A program made the translations under genes and the position numbers. Shown here piece by piece: positions 55,661-64,000 of a stretch of DNA of 64,000 nt; position 1 is the stretch's first letter, and every line of letters starts with the position of its first letter. Below the pieces are notes generated by a model. It was given only the letters and a program-made list of their open reading frames with translations, did not search any database and was not told the origin of the DNA. The stretch comes from an uncultured Alkaliphilus sp. (GTDB lineage Bacteria; Bacillota; Clostridia; Peptostreptococcales; Natronincolaceae): contig CALJEQ010000013.1 in NCBI GenBank assembly GCA_938074565.1, forward strand, positions 48,809-112,808, given 5' to 3'.

Positions 55661-56398
55661 TTAGCCCCTTAAATCCTCTAAAATTTTGACTTTATCTTCT
55701 GTCTTTGAATCTTTCTTTTTAATTATGCGGGCAGGCATACCTGCCACCACTGTATTGGGGGGCACATCTTTAGTTACCACAGAGCCTGCTGCGATGACAG
55801 CCCCATTACCTACTTTAACCCCTTCAAGAACAACTGCATTTGCCCCTATGAAAACATTATCTTCAATGATAACAGGGGTACTACTGGGGGGTTCTAATAC
55901 ACCAGCAATTACTGACCCTGCACCTATATGAACGTTTTTACCAACGATTCCTCTAGCACCGATAACACAATTCATATCCACCATACTATTTTCACCTATT
56001 TCAGCCCCCACGTTAATAACTGCTCCCATCATAATTACGGCATTTTTACCAATGTAGACATTATCCCTAATAATAGCGCCGGGTTCTATTCTTGCTTGAA
56101 GTAGGAGGGGATTTATGAGGGGAATTGCTGAATTTCTTCGATCATACTCTAGATGATAATGACAGATATTTGTTTTGTTTTTTGATAATATTTCTGATAT
56201 TATCTCATACTCTCCTATGAGGATCCAAAAATTTTCCCCACCAAAAACTTTTAAATTACTAACTTCATTTAAAATTAATTTCCCCTGAATGTAGACCTTG
56301 ACTGGAGTGGATTTTTGAGCATTTTTAATATATTTTGCAATTGTTTCAGGACTACTTGTGTCAATGGTGTTTGGTGGGGAATTTTTATGGTTGCTCAT
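55661..56398 (-). CDS. dapH: Tetrahydrodipicolinate N-acetyltransferase
   Basis: Lysine/diaminopimelate pathway, acetylase branch. The N-terminal DapH_N domain (~1-85) is followed by a left-handed beta-helix of hexapeptide repeats (~90-205: [32 protein letters not shown]...), ending with [31 protein letters not shown]. About 245 residues. ATG 56398 is preferred over TTG 56404 by SD spacing. Co-directional with dapA about 100 nt upstream. Confidence 0.93.
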   Translation of the reverse strand: MSNHKNSPPNTIDTSSPETIAKYIKNAQKSTPVKVYIQGKLILNEVSNLKVFGGENFWILIGEYEIISEILSKNKTNICHYHLEYDRRNSAIPLINPLLLQARIEPGAIIRDNVYIGKNAVIMMGAVINVGAEIGENSMVDMNCVIGARGIVGKNVHIGAGSVIAGVLEPPSSTPVIIEDNVFIGANAVVLEGVKVGNGAVIAAGSVVTKDVPPNTVVAGMPARIIKKKDSKTEDKVKILEDLRG

Positions 56399-56500
56399 TG
56401 GCAATCAATCCTTTCTAACTTTTGTAATATACATATTATAGAAATCCTTTGGCAATAGAGATAAGTTTACTATTATTACAATAGAATAAAATCTCTTTAA

Positions 56501-57382
56501 TTATATTGAATAACCATATTGCTTCATGGCATCTTTAAGGATGGCTAAATTTTTATCTGTCATTTCCGTTAAAGGAAGTCGTAATGATCCTACATTCATT
56601 TTCATTAAGTTTAAGGCTGTTTTTACTGGAATAGGGTTTACATCAATAAATAAAGCATCAATTAAAGCCTTCATATCTAATTGAAGTTTTCTACTACCAT
56701 CAATGTCACCTTTTAAAAACTTATCTACTAAATCGTGGGTATCCTTTGGAGCAATATTGGCTACTACGGAAATTACACCTAATCCACCTAAAGATAGCAA
56801 GGGAAGAATCATGTCATCATTGCCAGAATATATGGCAAAGCTAGGAGGGCAAACCCTTGCAATTTCCACTACCTGACTTATATTGCCACTGGCTTCTTTT
56901 ACACCAGATATATTGGGGAATTGGGCTATTTGAGCCAAAGTAGAGGGGAGAAGGTTTACACCAGTACGACCTGGAACATTGTAAACAATAATGGGGATAC
57001 TGACAGCATCAGACACAGCCTTGAAGTGGGCAATTAGCCCACTTTCACTGGCTTTATTATAGTAGGGGGTAATTACTAATAGCCCATCAGCTCCAACTCC
57101 TTCTGCAAACTGACTAAGTTCTACAGCATGTTTGGTGGAATTACTTCCGGTACCTGCAATTAAGGGCACCCGTTTATTAACTTTTTGCACTGCATGGACA
57201 ATGACAGCTTTTTGCTCATCATCCTCCATTGTAGAAGCTTCACCTGTAGTACCACAAACTAAAATGGCATCTGTACCTTCATTAATATGCCAGTCAATTA
57301 GTTCACCTAATTTTTCAAAGTCAACCCCGCCATCAGTAAAGGGGGTTACAATCGCTACACAGGAGCCTTTAAATAAAGCCAT
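56501..57382 (-). CDS. dapA: 4-hydroxy-tetrahydrodipicolinate synthase
   Basis: Condenses pyruvate and aspartate semialdehyde, the first step to dipicolinate/DAP/lysine; dipicolinate also serves the spore. Motifs: [24 protein letters not shown] (catalytic Tyr), and GVKEASGNI with the Schiff-base Lys. 293 residues from ATG 57382 ([15 protein letters not shown]), whose spacing to AAAGGA is best of three possible ATGs. Upstream of dapH in the same direction. No lysine riboswitch seen. Confidence 0.95.
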   Translation of the reverse strand: MALFKGSCVAIVTPFTDGGVDFEKLGELIDWHINEGTDAILVCGTTGEASTMEDDEQKAVIVHAVQKVNKRVPLIAGTGSNSTKHAVELSQFAEGVGADGLLVITPYYNKASESGLIAHFKAVSDAVSIPIIVYNVPGRTGVNLLPSTLAQIAQFPNISGVKEASGNISQVVEIARVCPPSFAIYSGNDDMILPLLSLGGLGVISVVANIAPKDTHDLVDKFLKGDIDGSRKLQLDMKALIDALFIDVNPIPVKTALNLMKMNVGSLRLPLTEMTDKNLAILKDAMKQYGYSI

Positions 57383-57659
57383 ACTCATCATCCTTTCATG
57401 TAAAACATATTTTTTAAATAGTTATCTTATTTAGTGCATACCTCTATGGATAAAGTTTAGATAATAAAACACACCCTACAATATGTATATTAAAAAATGA
57501 TATTAAACATTCGGTTATATGGCAAACTATATTTATAGGAGATAAATTAACTGGATTTAGAAAGTTTTTCTTGATACAATAGGTGTATTGCAATATTTAA
57601 ATAATTAGGTATATTTTCGCAAATTAATTAAAAAATTTACAGCGAAGGGATGAGCTAAA

Positions 57660-58823
57660 TTGTTGATAAAAGAAATAGCAGAAATACAAGAAGAATTAAG
57701 AGAAATACGCAGAGACCTTCATAAAATTCCAGAATTGGGTTTTGAAGAATATAAAACTTCTGAATATATAGCAACCTATCTAGATAAATTAGGTATTAAG
57801 TATGAAAAAAACATTTTAGGTACTGGAATTATAGCATTTGTGGAAGGGTATGAAGGAAAAAAGAACCTTTGTTTTAGAGGAGACATGGATGCCCTCAGTG
57901 TGGAGGAAAAAAATACTGTAAACTATAAATCATTACATACAGGTAAAATGCATGCCTGTGGCCATGATGGACATATGACAATATTATTGGGCTTAGCCAA
58001 ATATATATCTGAGCATAAAAATCTATTAAAGAATAATGTAGTACTTTTGTTTCAACCAGCAGAAGAGGGCCCAGGGGGGGCTTTACCAATGATTGAAGCA
58101 GGTTTTCTAGAAAAATATAGCATAGATGAAATATATGGGTTACACCTTTTTCCAGACTTAGCAGAAGGTAGAGTTGGAGTAAGACCAGGACCAATGATGT
58201 CTCAAACAGGAGAATTTGATATAATTATAAAAGGAAAAAGTGGACATGGTGCTATGCCCCACAAAACCATTGATAGTATTATAATTGCTGCAGAAATGAT
58301 TACTGGTTTACAGACCGTTGTAAGTCGAAATATAGATCCCATAAAACCAGCTGTATTAACCATTGGTCGAGTGGTTGCAGGAGAAAGAAGAAATGTAATA
58401 GCTAAAGATGCTGTTTTAGAAGGAACCATTCGTAGTTTTCACCAAGATGTGTATGATACTATTAAAAGTCGGATGGGGGATTTTGCAAAAGGGTTAGAAA
58501 TTAGTTATAATTGTGAAATAGAGCTGATTTTTAGAGATATGTACCCAGCTGTTGATAATGATGAGGTTTTAACAGCAGAATTTATTAAGTGTCAGCAGGC
58601 AGGTAATGTAGAAATAATTGACCCAATTATGTTGGCAGAGGATTTTTCTTATTTCCAAAAAGTTTTACCAGGGGTTTTCTTTTTCTTAGGATGTAGAAAT
58701 GAAGAAAAAAACTACTGTTATCCCCTTCATAATGAACAATTTAATTTTAATGAAGAGGTTTTAGGTTATGGAGTACAGGCATATGTGAATATATTGAAAC
58801 AACGAGGAGTGTTGGAAGATTAA
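57660..58823 (+). CDS. M20 amidohydrolase, probable N-acetyl-diaminopimelate deacetylase
   Basis: 387 residues, M20D family: RDLHKIPELGFEEYKTS, FRGDMDALSV, MHACGHDGHMTILLG, FQPAEEGPGGALPMIEAG, KSGHGAMPH. Metal ligands complete. Starts with TTG after AAGGGATGAG. It lies divergent from dapA-dapH, and DapH makes an acetylated intermediate, so the N-acetyl-DAP deacetylase role (YkuR/DapL-like) is likely by context, though hippurate-hydrolase-type relatives look the same. Confidence 0.85.
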   Translation: MLIKEIAEIQEELREIRRDLHKIPELGFEEYKTSEYIATYLDKLGIKYEKNILGTGIIAFVEGYEGKKNLCFRGDMDALSVEEKNTVNYKSLHTGKMHACGHDGHMTILLGLAKYISEHKNLLKNNVVLLFQPAEEGPGGALPMIEAGFLEKYSIDEIYGLHLFPDLAEGRVGVRPGPMMSQTGEFDIIIKGKSGHGAMPHKTIDSIIIAAEMITGLQTVVSRNIDPIKPAVLTIGRVVAGERRNVIAKDAVLEGTIRSFHQDVYDTIKSRMGDFAKGLEISYNCEIELIFRDMYPAVDNDEVLTAEFIKCQQAGNVEIIDPIMLAEDFSYFQKVLPGVFFFLGCRNEEKNYCYPLHNEQFNFNEEVLGYGVQAYVNILKQRGVLED

Positions 58824-58841
58824 TTTAAGGGGAGTGAATAA

Positions 58842-59822
58842 ATGATTAGAGAAAAAAGATTAAGAGTTTTAGATGCAAATTTACTTTATTTAATTAGCGC
58901 AATTCTATTTCTTTGGTTAGGGGCATATTTTCAAAAAAAAGACTTATTAACAGGATTAGTTATAACACAATACTTATTAATTTTATCACCACCCATCATC
59001 TATCTACTAATAAGTAAAATTAAAATAAAAAAGACATTAAGATTAAACAAATTAAGTTTTAAACATGGGGTATTAGTTGCTATAATAACTATATTAATGT
59101 ATCCTACAGCTCTTTTTGCCAATGCAGTTTTCATGTTTTTGTTAAGCTTATTGGGAAATTTAAATATTCCCCAAATACCAACAGCAGAAAATGTTAAAGA
59201 TTATGCGTTATTAATGTTGATTGTTTCCCTCACTGCTGGGGTTTGTGAAGAAGTTTTTTTTAGAGGTTTTATACTTTCAGGTTATGAACAGATGGGAAAG
59301 AAAAAAGCTATTATTATTTCTTCAATTCTATTTGGGTTATTTCATTTTAATATTTATAACCTTTTAGGACCTATAGTACTGGGGTTAGTTTTTGCTTACT
59401 TGGTGACTATAACTGATTCAATTTTTGCTGGAATTATTGGGCATATGGTTAACAATGGGTTTGCAGTATCGTTAGGTTTTTTAATAAATTTCCTTTCAAG
59501 GCAAATTAATATGAACGAAGCTGTTGCCAATAATCCCCAGGAGGTCTCCACCACAATAGCCATGCTTTATAGCATGATTTTATTTGGTTTCATTGCAATT
59601 GGAACAGGTTTTATAGCTTATCATTTATTTAATATAATTAAAAAGGATAAGAGTAAAGAAAAGGATAAAGTTGAAGACTGGGAAAAGGATAATGAAGAAG
59701 AGCAATGGCTTAATACATTTAATAAAACAAAATCAATTGAATTTGCTCCATTACTATTAACAATACCACTTTTTTTAATGGTGGCAAGCATTCAGATTAT
59801 TGAAATAATAAAACTAAGATGA
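58842..59822 (+). CDS. CPBP-family intramembrane metalloprotease
   Basis: 326 residues, ~8 helices. CAAX/CPBP motifs: motif 1 TAGVCEEVFFRGFI (EExxxR), motif 2 LFGLFHFNIYN (FxxxH), motif 3 GIIGHMVNNGFA (HxxxN). The charged loop (~265-300: KKDKSKEKDKVEDWEKDNEEEQ) precedes a final membrane helix. Substrate unknown. 18 nt after the M20 gene, likely co-transcribed. ATG after GGGGAG. Confidence 0.86.
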   Translation: MIREKRLRVLDANLLYLISAILFLWLGAYFQKKDLLTGLVITQYLLILSPPIIYLLISKIKIKKTLRLNKLSFKHGVLVAIITILMYPTALFANAVFMFLLSLLGNLNIPQIPTAENVKDYALLMLIVSLTAGVCEEVFFRGFILSGYEQMGKKKAIIISSILFGLFHFNIYNLLGPIVLGLVFAYLVTITDSIFAGIIGHMVNNGFAVSLGFLINFLSRQINMNEAVANNPQEVSTTIAMLYSMILFGFIAIGTGFIAYHLFNIIKKDKSKEKDKVEDWEKDNEEEQWLNTFNKTKSIEFAPLLLTIPLFLMVASIQIIEIIKLR

Positions 59823-59833
59823 TAATTAGGTAA

Positions 59834-59861
59834 AAAAAAGAACTGCTATAAGCAGTCCTTT
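59834..59861 (+). terminator. Intrinsic terminator
   Basis: AAAGAACTGCT pairs with AGCAGTCCTTT; short T-tail. Confidence 0.65.
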
Positions 59862-60073
59862 AAGTAATTTAACAAGGTAAAAATATAATGTTTTTCACGG
59901 GGGAGTGAGTTTAAATTATATTTTAACTGTATATAATGTACCATTTATATATTTTGAAATCAACCCAGTTTGAAAAATATTACATTATTTTAAGAAAACT
60001 ATTTACTTTTCTTAAACAATTTTGGATAATTTGCCCTACTTTTCTCAATAATAAAAGATAGGGAGGGATAATT

Positions 60074-60259
60074 ATGGAAAACAAACAAAAAAAAGTAGAG
60101 TTTACTGAAGAACTTTTAATGAAATATGAAATTGCAGAAGAGCTGGGGTTAATTGAAAAGGTTAAATGTTTTGGTTGGGGTGAATTAACAGCTAAAGAAA
60201 CGGGTAGAATTGGTGGATTAATGACAGTAAGAAAAAAGAAATCAAATAAAAATAGTTAA
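60074..60259 (+). CDS. SspF-like small acid-soluble spore protein
   Basis: 61 residues: LLMKYEIAEELGLIEKVKCFGWGELTAKETGRIGGLMTVRKKK. This is the minor SASP layout (YEIAxELG...VKxxGWGEL...GxIGG), with the Glu-Ile-Ala region kept. Lys-rich C-terminus. SD TAGGGAGGG. Third SASP family member in the window; terminator follows. Confidence 0.85.
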   Translation: MENKQKKVEFTEELLMKYEIAEELGLIEKVKCFGWGELTAKETGRIGGLMTVRKKKSNKNS

Positions 60260-60292
60260 GAATAGATTTTGTTCTATTCTTTTGTTTTTTTA
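60258..60292 (+). terminator. Intrinsic terminator
   Basis: AAGAATAGA (60258-60266) pairs with TCTATTCTT (60273-60281), then T-rich. Confidence 0.75.
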
Positions 60293-60355
60293 TAGAAAAA
60301 GTATATTATAATAGGATATGAAATTAAATAAGTTGAAACGAAGGAGTCAATTGTT

Positions 60356-61096
60356 ATGGAAAATCAATATAGTGATTTTGCTTATGTATATGATCGTTTA
60401 ATGGAAGATGTAGATTACAATGGTTGGGTAAACTATATAGAAGAAATCTTTCAAAGACAAAATTTAGCCCCCAATAAAATTTTAGAACTAGCTTGTGGTA
60501 CGGGGAATATTACAATACCATTAGCTAAAAAAGGATATGCAGTAAAGGCAGTGGATATTTCACAAGATATGTTGATGGTGGCTAAAGATAAAGCCCTAAA
60601 GGAAGGTACAGATATTTTTTTTATACAGCAGGACATGACACAGTTAGATTTAGAAGGTAAGTTTGATGCAGTTCTTTGTATGTGTGATGGCATTAATTAT
60701 ATAATAGAAGAAGAAGAATTATTATCTTTATTTAAAACAATACATAATCACTTAACGGAAAATGGAATACTAGTTTTTGATATAAGTTCCTATTATAAAT
60801 TACAAAATATATTAGGCAATAATACTTTTGGAGAAAATCAAGAAGATTTATGTTACCTGTGGGAAAACTTTTTTGATGAATCTACAGATCTATTGGAAAT
60901 GAATTTAACCTTTTTCATACAAGAAAAGAATCTTTATAGAAAGTTTGAAGAATTTCATCAACAAAGAGCATTTCATAATTTAGAGTTAATTAATCTTTTA
61001 AAAACAGCAGGTTTTAACACGGTTGAAAGCTATGATGGTTTTAATTTTAGTAAACCACTAGACAACAGTCAAAGGGTCTTTTTTATTTGTCGGTAA
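60356..61096 (+). CDS. Class I SAM-dependent methyltransferase
   Basis: 246 residues. N-terminal YSDFAYVYDRLMEDVDYNGWVNYIE is typical of the YqeM-like group. SAM-binding motif I is ILELACGTGNITIPLAK, then AVKAVDISQDMLMVA (post-I) and FDAVLCMCDGINYI (motif IV). Substrate unknown. Upstream of hslO in the same direction. Confidence 0.88.
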   Translation: MENQYSDFAYVYDRLMEDVDYNGWVNYIEEIFQRQNLAPNKILELACGTGNITIPLAKKGYAVKAVDISQDMLMVAKDKALKEGTDIFFIQQDMTQLDLEGKFDAVLCMCDGINYIIEEEELLSLFKTIHNHLTENGILVFDISSYYKLQNILGNNTFGENQEDLCYLWENFFDESTDLLEMNLTFFIQEKNLYRKFEEFHQQRAFHNLELINLLKTAGFNTVESYDGFNFSKPLDNSQRVFFICR

Positions 61097-61190
61097 CCCA
61101 TATAATTGACAGGGTTGAAGCCATATGATAAACTGCTTGAAGAATTTATTTAAAACACTAAGAAAGATAATTTAATAGAGGTGAATAAAA

Positions 61191-62069
61191 ATGAAAAATA
61201 AAGTATTACGGGTAACGGCAGCAAACAATAGTATTAGAGGCTTTTTCTCCAACACAACTGCATTAGTGGAAAAAGCAAAAGAACTTCACATCACTTCACC
61301 AGTGGCTATTGCTGCCCTAGGAAGAACCCTAACGGCAACTTCTATAATGGGACTAATGTTGAAGGAGGATAACCATAAAATAACTGTTAAAATTAACGGT
61401 GGAGGGCCTTTAGGCTCAATAGTAGTTGTTGCGAATTCAGAAGGAAATGTAAAAGGTTATGTGGCAAACCCACAGGTGGAATCCACCTATATTAGAGAAA
61501 ACAAACTAAATGTTGGGGAAGCTGTAGGAACAAATGGAGCTATTACCGTTATTAAAGATATTGGTCTAAAAGACCCTTACGTTGGTTCATATCCCTTAAC
61601 TACAGGAGAAATAGCTGAAGACTTTGCTTCATACTTCCTTTACTCAGAACAACAACCTGCTGCTGTGGCTTTGGGGATACTAATTGATGTAGACTATACT
61701 ATTAAGGCTTCTGGGGGCTTTGTTGTACAAGTTATGCCTGATATATCAGAAGAAGTATTAACTAAATTAGAAGACAAATTAACCACCATAGAATCAATAA
61801 CTGTTTTAATGGATAAGGGAATGACAGAAGAAGAAATTTTAAATCATGTATTGGGAGATTTTGACCCTAAAATATTGCAAGAATATGAAGTTGATTTTAT
61901 TTGTGATTGCCATGTAGAAAGATTAGAGCAGGCATTGATTAGTATTGGAAGAAAAGAACTAGTGGATATGATTGAAGAAGATGGTGGAGCAGAAATGACT
62001 TGTCATTTTTGTAATAAAAAATATTATTTTGATAAAGATCATCTAACTAGATTGTTGGATTCCATATAA
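61191..62069 (+). CDS. hslO: Redox-regulated chaperone Hsp33
   Basis: Cytosolic holdase activated by oxidation. 292 residues: N-domain opening VLRVTAANNSIRGFFSNTTALVEKA and containing INGGGPLGSIVVVANSEGNVKGYVANP, and the C-terminal redox switch with zinc cysteines CDCHVER...CHFCNKKY (CxC and CxxC). All four cysteines are intact. SD AGAGGTGA. Confidence 0.95.
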   Translation: MKNKVLRVTAANNSIRGFFSNTTALVEKAKELHITSPVAIAALGRTLTATSIMGLMLKEDNHKITVKINGGGPLGSIVVVANSEGNVKGYVANPQVESTYIRENKLNVGEAVGTNGAITVIKDIGLKDPYVGSYPLTTGEIAEDFASYFLYSEQQPAAVALGILIDVDYTIKASGGFVVQVMPDISEEVLTKLEDKLTTIESITVLMDKGMTEEEILNHVLGDFDPKILQEYEVDFICDCHVERLEQALISIGRKELVDMIEEDGGAEMTCHFCNKKYYFDKDHLTRLLDSI

Positions 62070-62138
62070 ATTAGGTCTGTTTTTATCAAATAGTTAATCA
62101 AAAAATAAAAAATTTAATAAAATGGTATCAAATTACTG

Positions 62139-62167
62139 TTGCAATACATATAATTTTTATGTATAAT
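62139..62167 (+). promoter_or_regulatory. Sigma-A-type promoter of the tRNA pair
   Basis: TTGCAA (62139-62144), 17-nt spacer, TATAAT (62162-62167), ~43 nt before tRNA-Phe. Confidence 0.75.
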
Positions 62168-62209
62168 ATATTTTGTCGCCATAGGGTGATGATTAATATA
62201 TCCAGTAAT

Positions 62210-62285
62210 GCCCAGATAGCTCAGTCGGTAGAGCAGGGGACTGAAAATCCCCGTGTCGGTGGTTCGATTCCGCCTCTGGGCACCA
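62210..62285 (+). tRNA. tRNA-Phe (GAA)
   Basis: Full cloverleaf: acceptor GCCCAGA/TCTGGGC, D-arm AGCTCAGTCGGTAGAGC, anticodon stem GGGGA with loop CTGAAAA (GAA at 62243-62245), T-arm GGTTCGATTCC, encoded CCA. Confidence 0.97.
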
Positions 62286-62290
62286 TTTAA

Positions 62291-62365
<75 letters not shown>

Positions 62366-62371
62366 AAGAAT

Positions 62372-62411
62372 GATCCTCAAAGGGCTTGATTTCAAGGCTT
62401 GTGAGGATTTT
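62372..62411 (+). terminator. Terminator of the tRNA operon
   Basis: ATCCTCA pairs with TGAGGAT around an inner AAGGGCTTGA/TTCAAGGCTT stem, followed by T5. A further hairpin GGAAAAAAGGC/GCCTTTTTCC lies at 62422-62470. Confidence 0.8.
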
Positions 62412-62570
62412 TGTGTTTTGTGGAAAAAAGGCAACTCGGTAACTTTCGGTAGCTTTTGGAGCCTTTTTCCCTTTGTATTGTAATAGTATTGTAATAGAAT
62501 TCACGACTTCTTAAAAAACATTTCAAATTTAAAAAATTGAAAAAAATTTTTAAAAGGAGCGTGCTTTTTT

Positions 62571-63342
62571 ATGGGTAAAAGATCAAACGGTGAAGGCAGT
62601 ATTTCAAAACGTGCAGATGGTATGGACAGCAAGAATTCAAGTAGGTATAAAAGAGGATGGTAAACCCAAAATTAAAGCTTTTTATGGAAGCAGCCGTAAA
62701 GAAGTGGCTGAAAGTTATCTGATTTTAGGGAGCTTTAAATGCCTGTTTTAAATATGCAGTTGCCAGACGTGATTTAAGATCTAATCCTATGGATACTGTA
62801 ACAATGCCCGGGAAATCAAAGTTTGATAGAAATGCAATTCTAATTTTTAGTGAAGAAGAGTTGAAGCTTCTTGTAGATGTAGCCAATTCGAGATTTGGGA
62901 ATGGCGTATTGAGATATAGAAATGGCTGGGGGATTATCCTGATGATCTATACCGGTTTGCGAATGGGGGAAGCCTTGGCATTAAAATGGGAAGATTACAA
63001 TGAGGAAGAACAAACACTGCTGATTCGGAAAAATATTGGATTAATTAAAAATAGAACGGGTAAGGGGAAAAATATATTCTTGTTGAACAGGATACTCTGA
63101 AGACAAAAAATAGTGATCGCGTGGTCCCGCTTTCTCAGATGCCCATTACTGCGTTGAGAGAATTAAAGCAGACATCAACAAATTATATCATATCTACCGG
63201 AGACGGTAACCCGGTGAGACCCCGGAATTTTCAAAATACCTTTGATTATATGCTTGAAAACGCAGGGTTGAAGCACAAATGGTCTTCTGTCAAGAAAAAG
63301 TATAACTTTAAATTAGATTTTTTTCATAAATGTATTACATAG
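62571..63342 (+). pseudogene. Decayed tyrosine-type integrase
   Basis: Reads in pieces: MGKRSNGEGSISKRADG (start at 62571), then after a frameshift ARIQVGIKEDGKPKIKAFYGSSRKEVAESY, then ALNACFKYAVARRDLRSNPMDTV in another frame after an apparent internal deletion, then the catalytic start SEEELKLLVDVAN...MIYTGLRMGEALALKWEDYN (catalytic Arg in TGLRMGE), and, after another frameshift, TKNSDRVVPLSQ...YIISTGDGNPVRPRNFQNTFDYML. The HxLRHT/Tyr end is missing, replaced by an IS3-type fragment. It sits 205 nt after tRNA-Cys, the usual place for such elements. Confidence 0.85.
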
Positions 63343-63712
63343 CGTAGTCTATTTCAAAGTCATGTGGTGACTTTATATTGCAATAACTATGAAATTTGGT
63401 AGTATTATAGAATGTATCAATGTACTCAAAAATCAATTCGTGGGCATGCTTATGATGCTTAATCACAAACCGATTAAGCCATTCTCTTTTTATTAATGCA
63501 TGAAATGATTCAATAGGTGCATTGTCCCAAGGATTTCTTTTGTTTGAGTAACTTCTAATAAATTTGCTGGCTGGTGTCTGTTCAATATATGCTTTAGAAA
63601 CGTATTGGCAGCCACGATCACTATGAATAATGACTGGGGTATCAATTTTACGTACTTTTTTAGCCTTGTTTATAGCAAGTATAACACCTTCAGCTGTTAA
63701 TCGGTCTGATAA
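63335..63712 (-). pseudogene. IS3-family transposase (OrfB) 3' fragment
   Basis: Minus-strand reading gives LSDRLTAEGVILAINKAKK..., then DTPVIIHSDRGCQYVS, KRNPWDNAPIESFHALIKREWLN and ...HDFEIDYAM, the C-terminal half of an IS3-type DDE integrase core (rve). The Asp (HSDRG) and Glu (PIESFHALIK) of the DDE triad are present, but the N-terminal half with the first Asp is gone. Truncated on its upstream side at ~63712, next to the ISL3-type gene. Confidence 0.8.
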
Positions 63713-63801
63713 TGTTTATGATAATCTAAAATTGGTTCTTCTGCACAATCGGTTGTTGTAGGGTTATACTATTTATTGTATAATATAATAAGGTGATTAA
63801 G

Positions 63802-64000
63802 TTGAACTATAAACTAATTCAGGATTGTTTTCCAAAGTATCTTATTGAAAATGGTATTGACTGATGAAAATCAAATTCAAATTTATTTTTATAGTAATAA
63901 AAATCTACACAAGTGTCCTAATTGTGGAACTGTCAGCACGGAAGTTACTACTTATTTTAATAGAGTTATTCAGGATCTACCAATTATAAATAAAGCATTA
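63802..64000 (+). mobile_element. ISL3-type transposase start, frameshifted, runs off window
   Basis: TTG 63802 opens NYKLIQDCFPKYLIENGID then hits a stop. The reading continues in the +1 frame from about 63851 as LTDENQIQIYFYSNKNLHKCPNCGTVSTEVTTYFNRVIQDLPI, the N-terminal zinc ribbon (CPNCG) and IQDLPI motif of ISL3 transposases. A -10-like TATAATATAAT lies just before. Either a single-base frameshift or decay; the rest is outside the window. Confidence 0.7.

Noticed and set aside
57383..57659. Lysine riboswitch before dapA
   Set aside because: No lysine-aptamer core words or terminator/antiterminator pair could be found in the 277-nt divergent region.

Overview
The window looks like chromosome of an endospore-forming, AT-rich, anaerobic Firmicute of the class Clostridia. 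Three SASP-type spore proteins, the germination pair sleB-ypeB, a PdaB-like deacetylase and a SpoVB/MurJ-like flippase show spore formation. The oxygen-sensitive ribonucleotide reductase pair nrdD-nrdG fits anaerobic growth. Gene style resembles Alkaliphilus/Natronincola-type genomes, but that assignment is an impression, not a computed result.

Layout. 1-9.1 kb: DUF1385 protein, SASP, rodA, the magnesium transporter mgtE behind a short leader ORF, sleB-ypeB, and a His-rich ferredoxin-like protein. 9.2-27.3 kb: pgi, murI, an EamA exporter, a LytS/LytT-type two-component pair beside cstA, pepV, a MurJ/SpoVB flippase, an FMN-binding lipoprotein, nrdD-nrdG and glnS. 27.4-37.6 kb: an ABC-transporter solute-binding lipoprotein gene split in two by a mobile element of about 9.2 kb. 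37.7-62.4 kb: pgsA, a valine T-box with valS, folC, a beta-propeller protein, SASP, a QueG-like Fe-S protein, a Na/Pi-type transporter, pdaB-like, a divergent Mur ligase, a two-OB-fold SSB-like gene, a PemK/MazF-like toxin, hpt, dapA-dapH with a divergent M20 deacylase, a CPBP protease, an SspF-like SASP, a methyltransferase, hslO and tRNA-Phe/tRNA-Cys. 62.4-64 kb: a decayed tyrosine integrase just downstream of tRNA-Cys, cut by an IS3-type transposase fragment and followed by an ISL3-type transposase start at the window edge.

The most interesting region is the 27.87-37.06 kb element. It encodes a large serine recombinase at its right end and is flanked by a 9-bp core (TGTATAATC) with 12-bp inverted arms just inside. 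Joining the two outer flanks rebuilds an in-frame gene of about 335-340 codons. Its cargo is a PC4/YdbC-like ssDNA-binding protein directly upstream of a 1567-residue SF1 helicase with a C-terminal PD-(D/E)XK/Vsr-like nuclease, plus an HNH-type nuclease gene lying between two attC-like repeats. This looks like a mobile anti-phage defence island.

Outside the element, regulatory RNA stands out: (i) a 31-codon ORF starting MDPNPD directly before mgtE, with alternative hairpins that can bury or free the mgtE ribosome-binding site, reminiscent of the enterobacterial Mg2+-sensing MgtL leader; (ii) a 5' UTR before the SSB-like gene that folds as a three-way junction and pairs out its own ribosome-binding site; (iii) an A10 tract at the start of the PemK-like gene that puts the best Shine-Dalgarno/ATG out of frame. 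All functional statements are from sequence reading and family knowledge; no searches were run.
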